DNA from: Ottelia alismoides | Taxonomy: Eukaryota; Streptophyta; Magnoliopsida; Alismatales; Hydrocharitaceae | Length of the DNA: 64,000 bases | Assembly: GCA_037367405.1 (NCBI GenBank) | Contig: JAZKJV010009325.1 | Span: 1-64,000, forward strand | Direction of reading: 5' to 3' | Shown: piece by piece, positions 1 through 9,221 of the stretch | Layout of the letters: each line of letters starts with the position of its first letter | Position numbering within the stretch: position 1 is the stretch's first letter | Translations under genes and position numbers: made by a program | Notes under the pieces: model-generated | What the model was told of the DNA's origin: nothing | Databases searched by the model: none | What the model saw: the letters and a program-made list of their open reading frames with translations, nothing else

Positions 1-770
1 TCAATATTTTTGTGCTTTTGAGCTCTCTTTAATCCAAAGTTGCCTAGTTGTTTGTGCCCTCTCTGCTCAACTACAACTATCATCATCATTATCGACTCTA
101 TTACCACTGGAATTCTGTAAGGTTGTAAATTCAAGTTTCATTTCTTAACTACTTTATGTTTCATATTTTTTTGTATAGGAATCCCGATTTGTGGATTCCT
201 TTCTCTAGGAGAGAGAGAGAGAGAGAAAGAATATTCCTCTAGAATTTATCCAAGGAAATGTACATATTGTATGCGAGGTTATGCTAAGAAACGGGAAATC
301 TTAGAACATAGTTCTGGATTATGGTTTTCTCTACCTCTATCTCTATTGTTTGTAAATATTTTTATTTGGATATTATTATTGGATAATTATTTATACACAA
401 TACCCTCCACCCCTCTTGTATCAGACTCACATTTGGTATCAGAGGCAGGTTTATGTTTTGCATGTACAACAACCTAATTGTAAGTCCTAAACGAAACAAG
501 GATACATATCTGCCAACTCAAGAGCAATTGTCTACTCTATTGCAAAACCGCATACTTCGATGGTACAAACTACTCTTATTGGTAAAATGCATGGAGATCT
601 ACATGCAGTCCATAGATTTCATGATGTAGACATGCACAACAAAGACTTTTATGAAGCCAACATTGAAGGAATGAGTAGATGAATTCACAGATGCCGAGAT
701 CAAGGATTTGGAGAGAAATGCTAAAGCCATGAACATGTTGTATTGTGCTCTTTTTATTGAGAGGAATGCT
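1..770 (+). mobile_element. Truncated Ty1/copia element, 5' end (LTR, primer site, gag start)
   Basis: The window opens inside an LTR whose 3' end reads ..ACTCACA at about 431. Two bases later comes TGGTATCAGAGGC (434-446), which matches the initiator-tRNA-Met primer-binding site of plant copia elements (normally TGGTATCAGAGCC). A gag relic follows at once in the plus direction. The rest of the element is missing after about 770, where a MITE relic begins. The start of the LTR lies outside the window, so its length is unknown. A short GA run (about 210-228) sits inside the LTR. The LTR/primer/gag order is visible; assignment to copia rests on the gag match. Confidence 0.75.
540..765 (+). pseudogene. 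Copia gag relic (UBN2/DUF4219-type N-terminus)
   Basis: Three-frame reading gives AYFDGTNYSYW, then after a stop and a one-base shift KCMEIYMQSIDF, then VDEFTDAEIKDLERNAKAMN and MLYCAL. These are the typical opening blocks of plant copia Gag polyproteins (the 'F-DG-NY--W--RM---L' block and the following D-E/K-rich helix). In-frame stops and at least one frameshift show it is dead. No zinc knuckle, protease or polymerase follows. Confidence 0.75.
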
Positions 771-955
771 AAATTTTTAGTTCAAAATATAACAAACATA
801 TCAACAATTGCTAATGATATAACAATAGATATAATATTCATCACTAACACTAATTTCACGTATAAAAAATAATATCGTAATAAATAATACCTATTATTAT
901 ATATTAAATAATGGATGATATAGTGAATGACTTTAAAAAAGGGTTATAAATCCAT
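770..955 (-). repeat. Degraded foldback MITE, same family as 10158-10446
   Basis: Read in reverse complement, this stretch follows the complete MITE at 10158-10446. The block TTGCTAATGATATAACAATA here matches the complement of the central ..GTTATATCATTAGCAAC block there, and the next ~100 bases align with scattered changes. The outer terminal repeats are no longer recognisable. It lies just after the copia gag relic. Similarity was judged by eye. Confidence 0.55.
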
Positions 956-1740
956 TTTGTCGTAATGTTTAGCAATGAACATAACATACTTTGCAAGTTA
1001 CAAAAATAAAGATAATTTTATCAAGGAATATTCAAATTACTAATTATCATAGTTCAATATTATTGCAGAATTTTATCCATACATAAAGGGACTTTATGTG
1101 TGGATTAACTCACAAGATAAAGTGCTTGAATCATGATTATGTCATTGATTGTAGGGATGTAAATGGACACAACACAAATGGGGATATACATGTTACAACA
1201 TCCTTATCAATTTTTATATATGAATAAGGATGATATAAAGATACCAATGGATATTAAAATTATATTACTATATATCCTTAAAAAATAAATACTTATGTAA
1301 AACAGATATTAATCGCATACGAGTAATATCAGTAATACTCTATAAGTTAGCTTAAATATACATGTATTAGATGAAATACACACGATATAAATATATTAAA
1401 TATCTTTATATCATTATAATTGTACCAAATATGATGAAAGAAGATATAAAATCATGTTAAATACGGTTACAAACAAATCTACTACTATATATATGAACCG
1501 ATATATGAATAGTGAATTTTGGTACAAAAGTTTGCAGGATATTAAAATGGTATAAATATCGGTATCGATTTTAAAATAGGTGCTCCTGCATTTGCCAAAT
1601 AATGTATAAATAGATAAAGTGGTGGATCGATACGGATACACATGCTTTTAAATCCTACTATCTACCGTATTTATATCTTCCTTATCTCTTAAACTATGCG
1701 AAACAACCATGAGGAATAATCCTCACTTATTTCCTATAGA
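956..1740. other. AT-rich intergenic stretch, nothing assigned
   Basis: About 0.8 kb of AT-rich sequence with short open frames only (longest about 75 codons, without recognisable motifs). It contains TATA-rich runs around 1240-1500. No domain, TIR or LTR was recognised. It separates the upstream transposon debris from the WRKY promoter. Confidence 0.4.
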
Positions 1741-2250
1741 CCCTCTCATTAATGCCAGTAGGTGTGAGAATAGACAAATTAACTAACCAAACACACTAAT
1801 TGGGAAATGTACCTGTAGATGCAGGAGGAGCAAATTAAGGATAACATGAATGCTAAAATTCCACGAGACGAATTCCAACTATTTCAACTCAACCCAACCC
1901 ACTTGCATGCATGCATAACATGTCCATGCAAGGAAGCTTCCTCACACTCCCCCTCTCTCTCCTTCCCCCTCCGTAGCTCTTTGACCACACGCCCACACGA
2001 ATCACACACAGACAATTAGCTGTCAATGGCGGGCGGATTAGACTCCTTGATCACAACACGTTGGATCACGACTTCGGCTCCTCATACGTATCAGGAAATA
2101 GTTTTCTCTCTCTAGAAACTTGAAAGTGGTCATCCTACCTTTTTTGTGGCTGTCGAGAGTCCACACTTGATCTCTTTCCTTGCTCAGCTTGCCTTCTCAG
2201 GAAGATTCCTCCTGTCTCATCCTCTCTCTCTCTCTCTCTCTCTACGTATC
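1741..2250 (+). promoter_or_regulatory. Upstream region of the WRKY gene with W-box and ACGT elements
   Basis: A perfect W-box TTGACC lies at 1981-1986, and a second core (GTCAA, reverse of TTGAC) at about 2022-2026. ACGT-core motifs occur at about 2056 (ACACGTTG) and 2085 (ATACGTAT). WRKY proteins bind W-boxes, and group IIa genes are often auto- or cross-regulated by WRKYs, so feedback control is plausible but inferred. CT-rich tracts occupy 1945-1975 and 2195-2245. Confidence 0.45.
2219..2244 (+). repeat. CT microsatellite in the WRKY promoter/leader
   Basis: About eleven uninterrupted CT dinucleotides just upstream of the TATA motif. Such pyrimidine runs are common near plant transcription starts and are length-variable. 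Confidence 0.85.
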
Positions 2251-2257
2251 TATAAAT
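2251..2257 (+). promoter_or_regulatory. Probable TATA box of the WRKY gene
   Basis: TATAAAT, 99 bases before the start codon, followed by a CT-rich candidate initiator region (about 2275-2310). The spacing implies a short leader of roughly 65-75 bases. No other TATA motif is closer to the start codon. Confidence 0.5.
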
Positions 2258-2355
2258 CTAGGTTGCCCCATCTCTTCCCCTTGGTGTCTGCTCCTCCTCG
2301 TCTCTATATCTCTCTACAACCATCTTATTTGGTTTTAAGAGCTTAAGTACTTTCC

Positions 2356-3633
2356 ATGGACTCGTCTGCATGGATGGGCGACCGTACAGCTCTCAGCTTA
2401 GGGCTCAACATTGCACCCGTCTGCTTCCCTCTACCCCAGACTCCCGTAAGCCCTCTTTCTCTCTCCAGATCTGCATATCTTCCACTTTTAGTACGTATAA
2501 GTTACACGAATCTGTATATCTCTGGGTTTCAGCTGAACTTGGAGTTCTTTTGGGACAAAAAGTTTGATCCTTATTTTTTATCTAGTGATTGAATTAACTA
2601 TTATGCAGAAGGTAGAGTTGAAGAACTTCATGGATGAAAAGATTCCCACTGGAGTCCCAATCAAGCATGAGGTGAGACATGATCTCTAAATTAATATATA
2701 TCTCTCTCGTAGTTGCTGGAAACAAGTTTTGATTGGTTGTTGAAAATTCTATCGATCGATCACAGGTTAATGCATTGGAGGCTGAGCTGAGTAGGGTCAC
2801 CGAGGAGAACAAGAAGCTCAACGAGATGCTCAAGAACATGTCCGAGAGCTACAACGCGTTGCGCAACCAGGTCATGGACCTCATGAAGGGGACGTCTTCC
2901 GAAACGCCCTCGCCGCCCCCCCAGAAGAAGAGGAAGGCGGACGATGAAGAGGTCGGCGTGCTTGTGAAGGTTGCCGATGGACCGGACGACAGCGCCTCAA
3001 GCGAGGACTCTTGCAAGAAGCCGAGGGAGGAAGTGAAGGTGAAGGTCTCGAGGAAGTTCGTCAAAACCGACCCCACTGATACTAGCTTGGTAAGTCCTAA
3101 ACATCTTGAGGACGGCGGTGCTTGGCTTGATTAGATACCGAGTTTATGTGCTAAACGATTTTTCTTTGTATTTCTAGATTGTAAGAGACGGATACCAGTG
3201 GAGGAAGTATGGTCAGAAGGTAACTAGGGATAATCCGTCGCCGAGGGCGTACTACCGGTGCTCCTATGCACCGGCCTGCCCCGTGAAGAAGAAGGTCCAA
3301 AGGAGCATAGAGGATCCCTACTTGTTAGTCGCCACTTACGAAGGCGAGCACAATCATCCCCATCCTCTGCCCAACCAGGTTCCTCTGGGAGCGAACGGGG
3401 TAAACCGTTCGCTCTCAGCGGAGACCCCAAGTCCCAAGGTCCCAATTCAGAAGCTCGAGCACCGTGCTCCTCCCATCGGCCAGAGCGCGAGGATGGATCT
3501 GGACAATCCGGAGTTCAAGAAGCTACTAGTCGAGCAGATGGCCTCCTCGTTGACGAGGGATCCCAATTTCACTGCGGCCCTAGCCAGCGCCATCTCTGGG
3601 AAGTTCTTCCAATCGCCGTCGATGCCGAAGTAA
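2356..3633 (+). CDS. WRKY40-like: WRKY transcription factor, group IIa (WRKY40/WRKY18-like), four exons
   Basis: A nuclear DNA-binding protein expected to bind W-boxes in defence and stress promoters. Proposed exons: 2356-2445, 2609-2671, 2766-3089 and 3178-3633, all phase 0 with GT..AG borders, giving 310 residues, a normal length for group IIa. Residues 13-17 (LSLGL) form an EAR-like LxLxL repression motif. Residues about 52-92 form a leucine-zipper coiled coil (L55, L59, V62, L69, L73, L83, V87, L90), typical of group IIa. KKRK at 105-108 is a likely nuclear signal. WRKYGQK is at 167-173, and the zinc finger is C187-X5-C193-X23-H217-X-H219. All key residues are intact. The ATG sits in TTTCCATGG after the TATA box; an in-frame ATG at residue 7 is the only close alternative. 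Exon 4 runs through the zinc finger without the intron usual for this group. Exon borders are inferred, not transcript-proven. Confidence 0.93.
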
Positions 3634-4256
3634 GGGAAGGACCCGAGTGCCATGATTCTCCATTCTTTCGGACGTTTGTTTTTTGCATAAAGCCAGAGAC
3701 TAGATGAGCAAAGGGCTTCCTCTCTGGCGGCGGGAAAAATCCAACTACCCGTTTTTAAAAGAAAAGTTGGGGACCTGAGTGTGATACTTCTCTACTTTTC
3801 GGGGCGGAATATAATTTTTTTTCTCTATTGGAAGAAAATTGTTAATTTCCTGGAGGTGCGTGAGGGGGAAGAGTGTACCCTCACACCCTTAATTACTGCT
3901 GTAAATAGAAAATTTATTGGATAAAGTAGAAATTTATATAGAAATATGAGGCATCGGATGTATTTTTGTCTATATTTGGAGAAAACGTTAATAGCTCTCA
4001 TCTCAATATTTTGGAGTATTAAGTTAGATTCATATCCTGCTACCTAGAGCAGCTCCTCAGCCGGTTCAAATGAAATCTAAGTTTTGGTGACCCTTTGTGA
4101 ACCACTCAATCTTGATCGAGCATAAAATCCGCTCTCATCCTGCACAGAGTCTAGACTCGTCAACACATGCAATTGGTCAGCTATCATTAGCACACGTCAA
4201 ATCTTAATCAAAATATCGGCGCAAGATATTTCAGTATATAAATGTAATATGGATTT
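3634..4256 (+). other. WRKY 3' untranslated region and downstream spacer
   Basis: After the TAA stop the sequence becomes AT-rich. A candidate near-upstream polyadenylation signal (AATATAA) lies at about 3807-3813, but the cleavage site cannot be placed. No further coding motif is seen up to the inverted repeat at 4257. Confidence 0.35.
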
Positions 4257-4494
4257 TTACACATGTGCCACTCAAGTTTTTCTAATTGCTCTTACTCTCA
4301 TATTCTGTTCCTAACTTTTTTTACAAACAGATACACTATAGTTTTCCAATACATCTACAAAATTCGCATTTATCGCTCCTGTTTAGTGTACTATAAGGGC
4401 ACAGGTGTAAATAGGGAAGGGTGCATACTATTGTGAACTTCAAAAGAATATAAGGTAAAGAGTAACTGCAACCAAGTTAGTGGCATATGTGTTA
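4257..4494. repeat. Inverted-repeat (MITE-like) element of about 240 bp
   Basis: The left arm begins TTACACATGTGCCACT (about 4257) and the right arm ends with the imperfect complement AGTGGCATATGTGTTA (about 4478-4494). A second matching block (CTCTTACTCTCATATTCT against AATATAAGGTAAAGAG) lies further in on each side. There is no clear target duplication, so class is not assigned. It may be an old MITE next to the Pack-MULE. Confidence 0.4.
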
Positions 4495-4521
4495 TTTGAA
4501 AATTACTATACTCAAGTATAT

Positions 4522-4530
4522 TAATTCCAA
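4522..4530. repeat. 9-bp target-site duplication of the Pack-MULE, left copy
   Basis: TAATTCCAA, repeated exactly at 5749-5757 immediately outside the right terminal repeat. A 9-bp duplication is the hallmark of Mutator-superfamily insertion. Confidence 0.9.
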
Positions 4531-4770
4531 GGGTAAATTACAAAAAAGGGGACTGACCTTTACATGGATTCCCAATTTAGGGACTAATTTTTAATTTATA
4601 ACAAACAAGGGACCAAACTTTAACTTAATGTTCCAGTCCCCGACGCCGTCAACATGCAGCTCAATACATGATTTTACTTGACGAAATTACCCCCGGTGAT
4701 GAGCACCCTGCGACCTCTTCTCCTTCCCCTCATTATGGACGGCTGAGATGGCCCTCTAGGCTTTTGTCAC

Positions 4771-5270
4771 GGCAACATGCTCGACCCTCCGGCGTGGGAG
4801 TACCATCTCGCCTCCTACCACTTCGCCCTCGGACAACCCCAAATTTACTACCCCTACTTTATGCCTTCACCACTTCTTGCCCCTCCACTTTCTCCCACCT
4901 CCGCTCTCCCCTCCCCCCTACGCACGCACCCTCCTACATTGGCCACGACCCGACGGATGCACTGTCGGAAGGCGTCACCACGTGCTCGATCCTCCTCAGC
5001 ATCGTTCCCCTGCATGTCTCTAAGGGTGTCATCCGCATGGAGCTCGAGTGGTTCGATGACGCGCACGAGTCGAGATGGGTCGCCTTGCCACCGAAGACAT
5101 CATTACCATCCACTTCTACGATCTCAGGGCGGTTCGCGTCGCCCTTGAGGCGGTGCACGACCAGCACGTGCGACGACAGGGTGGATGTGGCAGTGGAGGA
5201 CATGTCGTGTGGGCGCAGTTCGCGCCAGAGCCCTCGGCACCCAATAATAGGTTCCTGGTGGTGTTCAATC
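4771..5270 (+). pseudogene. Captured fragment of a terminal ear1/Mei2-like RNA-binding protein gene
   Basis: Frame-by-frame reading gives an N-terminal block NMLDPPAWEYHLASYHF with a nearby YYPYFMP, then after a frameshift ILLSIVPLHVSKGVIRMELE, then after another shift IITIHFYDLRAVRVALEAV, DQHVRRQ and GHVVWAQFAPEP. The last blocks are the first RRM of the plant TEL/terminal ear1 family (in maize TE1 and rice PLA2 an HFYDLR block is followed by a QHVRQQ and an H-WAQFA block); this is from knowledge of the family. At least two frameshifts and loss of everything after RRM1 show that it is not functional. It could still be transcribed and act as a small-RNA source against the parent gene; that is inference. 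Confidence 0.72.
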
Positions 5271-5352
5271 TAGACCCCTTTATTTGCTTGCCGTTTTTAT
5301 CTGAGGGATTTGCTGCTTCTTCTGCTCCTTTGTTTGCTTGTGGGTTTACAAA

Positions 5353-5556
5353 GGGAAAGCATATGCGGATGTCGATATTTCCTTTGCTCTTTAGCGCATT
5401 GTCGTTGCCTTCGAGGCATTCAAGCAATCCAGTAGCGTGGTGATCAGGCCGATGATGACCATCTCCGATCTCTCCAACATCTGCAAGGATATAGCGACGA
5501 GCGTGCAGCAGAAGGGCGCCCCCATCATCATCCTCCCCTTCCACAAGATACATACC
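5353..5556 (+). pseudogene. Captured fragment of a CHX-type cation/H+ exchanger gene (C-terminal domain)
   Basis: One frame reads GKAYADVDISFAL, a stop, RIVVAFEAFKQSS, VVIRPMMTISDLSNICKDIA and GAPIIILPFHK. Plant CHX proteins (CPA2 family) have in their cytosolic C-terminal universal-stress-like region an AFE-Y/F block, V-RPMTAIS, M/I-HEDI and -ILPFHK in this order, so the match is by order and spacing of motifs. The in-frame TAG and the truncation make it non-functional. It follows the ear1-like fragment in the same orientation after about 80 T-rich bases and ends just before the right TIR. Parent gene identity is an inference from motifs. Confidence 0.68.
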
Positions 5557-5748
5557 CACTATTTGGGTGAGGGTAGAACTGGACAGGGGTAATTTCGTCA
5601 AGTAAAATCATGTATTGAGTTGCATGTTGACGGCGTCGTAGACTGGAACGTTAAGTTAAAGTTTGGTCCCTTTGATTGTTACAAATTAAAAATTAGTCCC
5701 TAAATTGGGAATGCATGTAAAGGTCAGTCCCTTTTTTGTAATTTACCC

Positions 5749-5757
5749 TAATTCCAA
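5749..5757. repeat. 9-bp target-site duplication of the Pack-MULE, right copy
   Basis: TAATTCCAA, identical to 4522-4530. Confidence 0.9.
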
Positions 5758-7430
5758 CAAGACATTGGACGAATTCTCTCTCTCCTACTTTGAGATTCCG
5801 CTATCGTCGAAACCTTTGAAGCGTAGTGATTGGCTCCCCATTGTTGCCAAACTCGGACAAAAGTTACTCGGATGGAAATCTTGCATGTTATCCTTCCCCT
5901 CTCAAGTGTCTCTAATAAACTCCACTCTAAGACCAAAAATTCACCATATGGCTGCCAGTCTCAAAATCCTGAAGACATTCCTTCTCGAGATTGATAAATT
6001 TCGAAGGAAATTCCTCTGTAACGGTACATCAGCCACCAAACAACGTCACCAAGCATGAATAGAAGTAATTTATCACCCTAGAGATAATGATGGCTGGGAT
6101 ATTCTAGACTTGAGAATCGTCAGTTGTGATATGTTATCCAAATCATAGATAAAACACAAGAAAATCCAAGTTGATCAGGAACCAACTTCACAACTCAAGG
6201 CCCGTCTTCAAAGCTCCTAATAGTCGAGATTCTCCAGGGTAGCATGTAATTAAAATAGGTTCCTATGGCATCCGTAACATTAGCTCTCGTTCTTTGGGAT
6301 TGGGTCATTGTTCTCTTTTATGGAAATATAGCCTCAATGTAAATCCCCCTCTCATGGAAATCTATCTCAAGCTTTGGACCTCCACAAAAAAATAAAAGGT
6401 TTTGTTGTGTAGGCCCAAGCTACTCTAGGGGCCGAACAAAATTAGCTTAAGATCTTAGACAAGAAGCCAAACTTCCACCCCGATATCCCATTACTCAAAG
6501 ACTCACACACCCCTAGCCTAATAGCCAAGACTCTGTCTTTTTCCCGGGCAGATCATCAAACCTAAGACTTTTAAATCAACTGTACAATCGTTTAGCCTTT
6601 GGTCACTTACTTGCTAAACTGTTTGGTCCTCTCCTTTTCACCCCTGAGTCTCACTCTTTCTTTGGTCCCTTTGCCACAACAAACTAAGTCACAATATCAA
6701 CCTTTATTTCCCAACCCCTCAACCACAAATGTATGCCTACGTTGCTCGTAAGTTGCTGAAACAATATCCCATCTCTTTCTTCATTGTCTCTTTACTTATT
6801 GTGTGTTTACCCTGCTTAATTATGCTAATTACTATGGAACCCTTGAGGAATATTTTGAATTTCCCAATTCACAAATATATTCATCCTCCTATTGGCGGAT
6901 ATGCACCATTCATGTATCGATTAGGTGGTTGACCTGTAAGAAAAGATGTTGGAGGACATTCCATGGTATCTCTCGCCCCCTCGCTCAAATTGCTAAGGAG
7001 GAAGCCTCCCTTCTCAAATCTCACTCCTCTAACTTATTCAATTCCTGTCTTGTTTTAATGTATAAGGCTTTACAAACTTATGTTGTTACTCGCTGATTTT
7101 CTCATGCAACCAAGATCCCTCCAGTTCAATGAGTTCCTGTCTTGGTGGTTGTCAACTTGTAGGGAAGAAGTGATATCGTCAAGCCTTACTGCATGTCACC
7201 ATACTATGTTCGTACTGTTGATATGAAGGCATGGCCTTGCTTTTTTGTTTCTAAAAGAACATTTGCCCTCCCCCTTGTGGTACTAGTTGGTCGTACTAAA
7301 TGGGAAGGCCACAAGGGAATTCTGTTTATCGTTTTACCTTTCTTTTTTTGTTTGTAAGCCCTTGCGGCTGGGCATATTTTGGTGCCCCGTAATTTTATCT
7401 CGGTGAATAGAATGTGTTTATTTATCTAAA
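5758..7430 (+). mobile_element. LINE (non-LTR retrotransposon) relic
   Basis: Starts with a recognisable reverse-transcriptase C-terminal block (5765-6060) and ends with a 3' tail typical of plant LINEs (CTTGCGGCTGGGCATATTTT near 7360, then A-rich sequence near 7425). Most of 6100-7300 is too decayed to read as domains; short frames there are not assignable. There is no clear target duplication. The Pack-MULE lies exactly at its left border, so the MULE may have inserted into it. Confidence 0.6.
5765..6058 (+). pseudogene. LINE reverse-transcriptase fragment (post-palm/thumb region)
   Basis: The frame reads YFEIPLSSKPLKRSDWLPIV then KLGQKLLGWKSCMLSFPSQV, SLINSTL and a closing IDKFRRKFLCNG. 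This matches the order YLG-PL / W-P-- / --W----LS-GGR--L-NSVL / --I---R-FLW-G seen at the end of plant LINE reverse transcriptases. The catalytic F/YADD region would lie upstream and is missing. It ends at a stop at 6056; homology continues weakly to about 6150. Confidence 0.75.
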
Positions 7431-7555
7431 AAATAAGTACAAAAAATTGGTATAATACAACAAATAATATTTATTGTCATATCTTGTGTACTTCAAATAT
7501 TATCTATTGATTGATTTTTAAAATTTGCAACAACTATCATATTCATTATTATATT

Positions 7556-8773
7556 GGGATATTTACACTCAAAACCTTGAGTAATTCCATAATTACCCTA
7601 GATACCTTTTATAATCACGAACTACACCCAAGACTCTGAATAGTGCTTAACTCTTGCACTCATAACCCCGAGTTAACTTCCACCTAATTTTCCGTTAACT
7701 ATGACGGTATCCGTCAAGTCTTTTATATTTTACACCCTCTGAGTTCCTCTTTATTTATGAATGCCCCCTCCCCTTCCTCCCCCGACCTCCTCCTCCAACC
7801 AGGCAACCCCCTCCCCCACTGCCATTGTCCTCCCACTAGAAGCTTGATCCCCACCAACCAACCCCCTATCCCCTCCTCCTCCAGCCAGGTAACCCTCCCT
7901 CCCCATCGTCGAAGCTCAAAATCAGCGGTAGGCCCCCTACCCTCCCCCAGCCCGACGTCCACCCTCCTCATCATTAAAGCCCAAAGCTGGCTATAGCCAC
8001 CCCCAACCCCTGTGGCTGCAAGCTCCCCCATCGACCCCCTACCTCTGTCGCCTCCCTCCGCTTCCCCCATGTCGCCTCGTCACTGCGAGCTCCCCCTGCC
8101 TCCCCTGCCCATGTCGCCTCGTCAAATCCCCCACCCTCCGATAAGATCCCTTGTCTGCCGCCTCGTGAACACCCCCCCACTCCCGGTCGACCCTCCTACC
8201 TCTGCCGCCTCCTTCCCATCCTCCCTGCCACCTCGTCAAAGCCCCCCCTCCCACACCCTCTTTCGTATGGTTGACTCCACTACCTTTGTTGCCTCCCTCG
8301 TCCCCCCATGTCGCCTCGTTAAAGCCCTCCTGCCGCCTCCCTTGTTCAAAGCCTCGACCCTTCCCCCTAGGTCGACCCCTACCCTTGTCTATGTCCCTCG
8401 TCAATACGCAAGCTACTTCGACCTCTGTTGCCTCCCTTCGTAAGCCCCCCTTGCCACTACTCTTCAAGCTCGATGGGGGCGGAGGTGCTGGAGGAGGAAG
8501 GGAAGGTGGTCAATGACGGGGGAGAGGGTGTTGTTGGAAGAGGAAGGGGGAGTTGATGGAGGACGAAGAGGGGAGGTTTCTTTTTAATTTTGATTTAATT
8601 TTAGTCACTGGATTGATGTTAGGTTAGATTAACACGATGGTGTAGTTGGGGTTAACGGTAAGGTTATAGGTGTGAGGCGGAGTAACTATTCGGAGTTTCT
8701 CATGTAATTCGTGATTATAGAGGGTACCTGGGGTAATTATGGAATTACTCAGGGTTATGGGTGTAAGTATCCC
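7556..8773. mobile_element. Second Mutator-like element (MULE) with low-complexity cargo
   Basis: Terminal inverted repeats of about 115 bp: the left begins GGGATATTTACACTC, and the right, read in reverse, GGGATACTTACACCC. Both share TGAGTAATTCCATAATTACC inside. The 9-bp target duplication TATTATATT is exact (7547-7555 and 8774-8782). The element is 1,218 bp, the same length as the MULE at 4531, although TIRs and cargo differ. The interior (7740-8580) is strongly C-rich on this strand, with proline/serine-rich open frames and imperfect repeats. No transposase and no recognisable host gene was found. Confidence 0.88.
8030..8460 (+). repeat. Imperfect GC-rich repeats inside the second MULE
   Basis: A block of the type CGACCCCCTACCTCTG..GCCTCC..CGCCTCGTCAA recurs near 8030, 8195, 8268 and 8370. 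Units are uneven (about 75-165 bp) and diverged. Open frames through this block (for example 8012-8443) are best explained by low stop-codon density in C-rich sequence rather than by selection. Confidence 0.4.
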
Positions 8774-8782
8774 TATTATATT

Positions 8783-9064
8783 CCTAGTATCTAATTATAT
8801 AACAACAACTAACTGTTGATTTTTCATAATAATCTTTGTTAAATTTAGCTATAATTAATACACATTTTAACCAAGAATTCGATGAATAAATTGTGGTTAT
8901 ACGAACCATTAGTAACAAATATGATATTTATTGTTAATTGCAAGAATAAAAAGTCTGACAATGGATTATTACAAGTGTTGTAGCACTTATGCCCTAATTT
9001 TTTGCAATTGAACTTTTGCCACTGTGTGCTTACAAACTTTAATGTTTTATGTAAAATATGTCAC
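8783..9064. other. AT-rich spacer, nothing assigned
   Basis: No open frame of note, no TIR and no domain. Part of it (about 8840-8880) may be an extension of the MITE relic that follows, but the match is too weak to claim. Confidence 0.3.
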
Positions 9065-9212
9065 TACATTGTATGTTGTTAAATATGTAGTGATGCCTAA
9101 TATTCATTGCAATTTAACTTTTTATATTAGAAATCAACAGAAAATTCATTGCTATATCATTAGCAACGATTTATCAATTACTAATTTTCAAAATTCAAAT
9201 TAATCATCATCA
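9065..9212 (+). repeat. Degraded MITE, same family as 10158-10446
   Basis: GTTGTTAAATATGTAGTGAT and GCTATATCATTAGCAACGAT, with the intervening text, follow the complete MITE in the same order and orientation (there GTTGTTAAATATATAACGAC and GTTATATCATTAGCAACAGT). The ends have decayed. A short ATC microsatellite follows at about 9205-9221. Confidence 0.55.
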
Positions 9213-9221
9213 TCATCATTA

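Larger units (their letters stand above)
4531..5748 (+). mobile_element. Pack-MULE (Mutator-like, non-autonomous) carrying two host-gene fragments
   Basis: A 1,218-bp element with long terminal inverted repeats, 4531-4694 and 5586-5748 (about 164 bp, only a few mismatches), both beginning GGGTAAATTAC outwards. Exact 9-bp duplications TAATTCCAA flank it (4522-4530, 5749-5757). No transposase is encoded. The GC-rich interior holds a piece of a terminal ear1/Mei2-like gene (about 4771-5270) followed in the same direction by a piece of a CHX cation/proton exchanger gene (about 5353-5556). Gene-fragment cargo between long TIRs is the definition of a Pack-MULE. The two ends are similar enough to suggest a fairly recent insertion. 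It interrupts or abuts the LINE relic starting at 5758. Confidence 0.9.

Noticed and set aside
3258..3707. 149-codon plus-strand frame overlapping WRKY exon 4
   Set aside because: It is the shifted frame of the WRKY exon; the WRKY frame carries the zinc-finger motif and conserved C-terminus.
4668..5273. 201-codon open frame as an intact host gene
   Set aside because: It crosses the TIR boundary of the Pack-MULE, and the recognisable ear1-like motifs lie in three different frames, so no single frame encodes the protein.
5705..6058. 117-codon gene starting inside the MULE right TIR
   Set aside because: The ATG is in the terminal repeat and the coding similarity starts after 5765 as a LINE reverse-transcriptase fragment; the joined frame is accidental.
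7757..8467. Proline-rich or glycine-rich proteins on either strand of the second MULE
   Set aside because: Open frames exist on both strands only because the sequence is C-rich; they have no domain and are bounded by MULE repeats.
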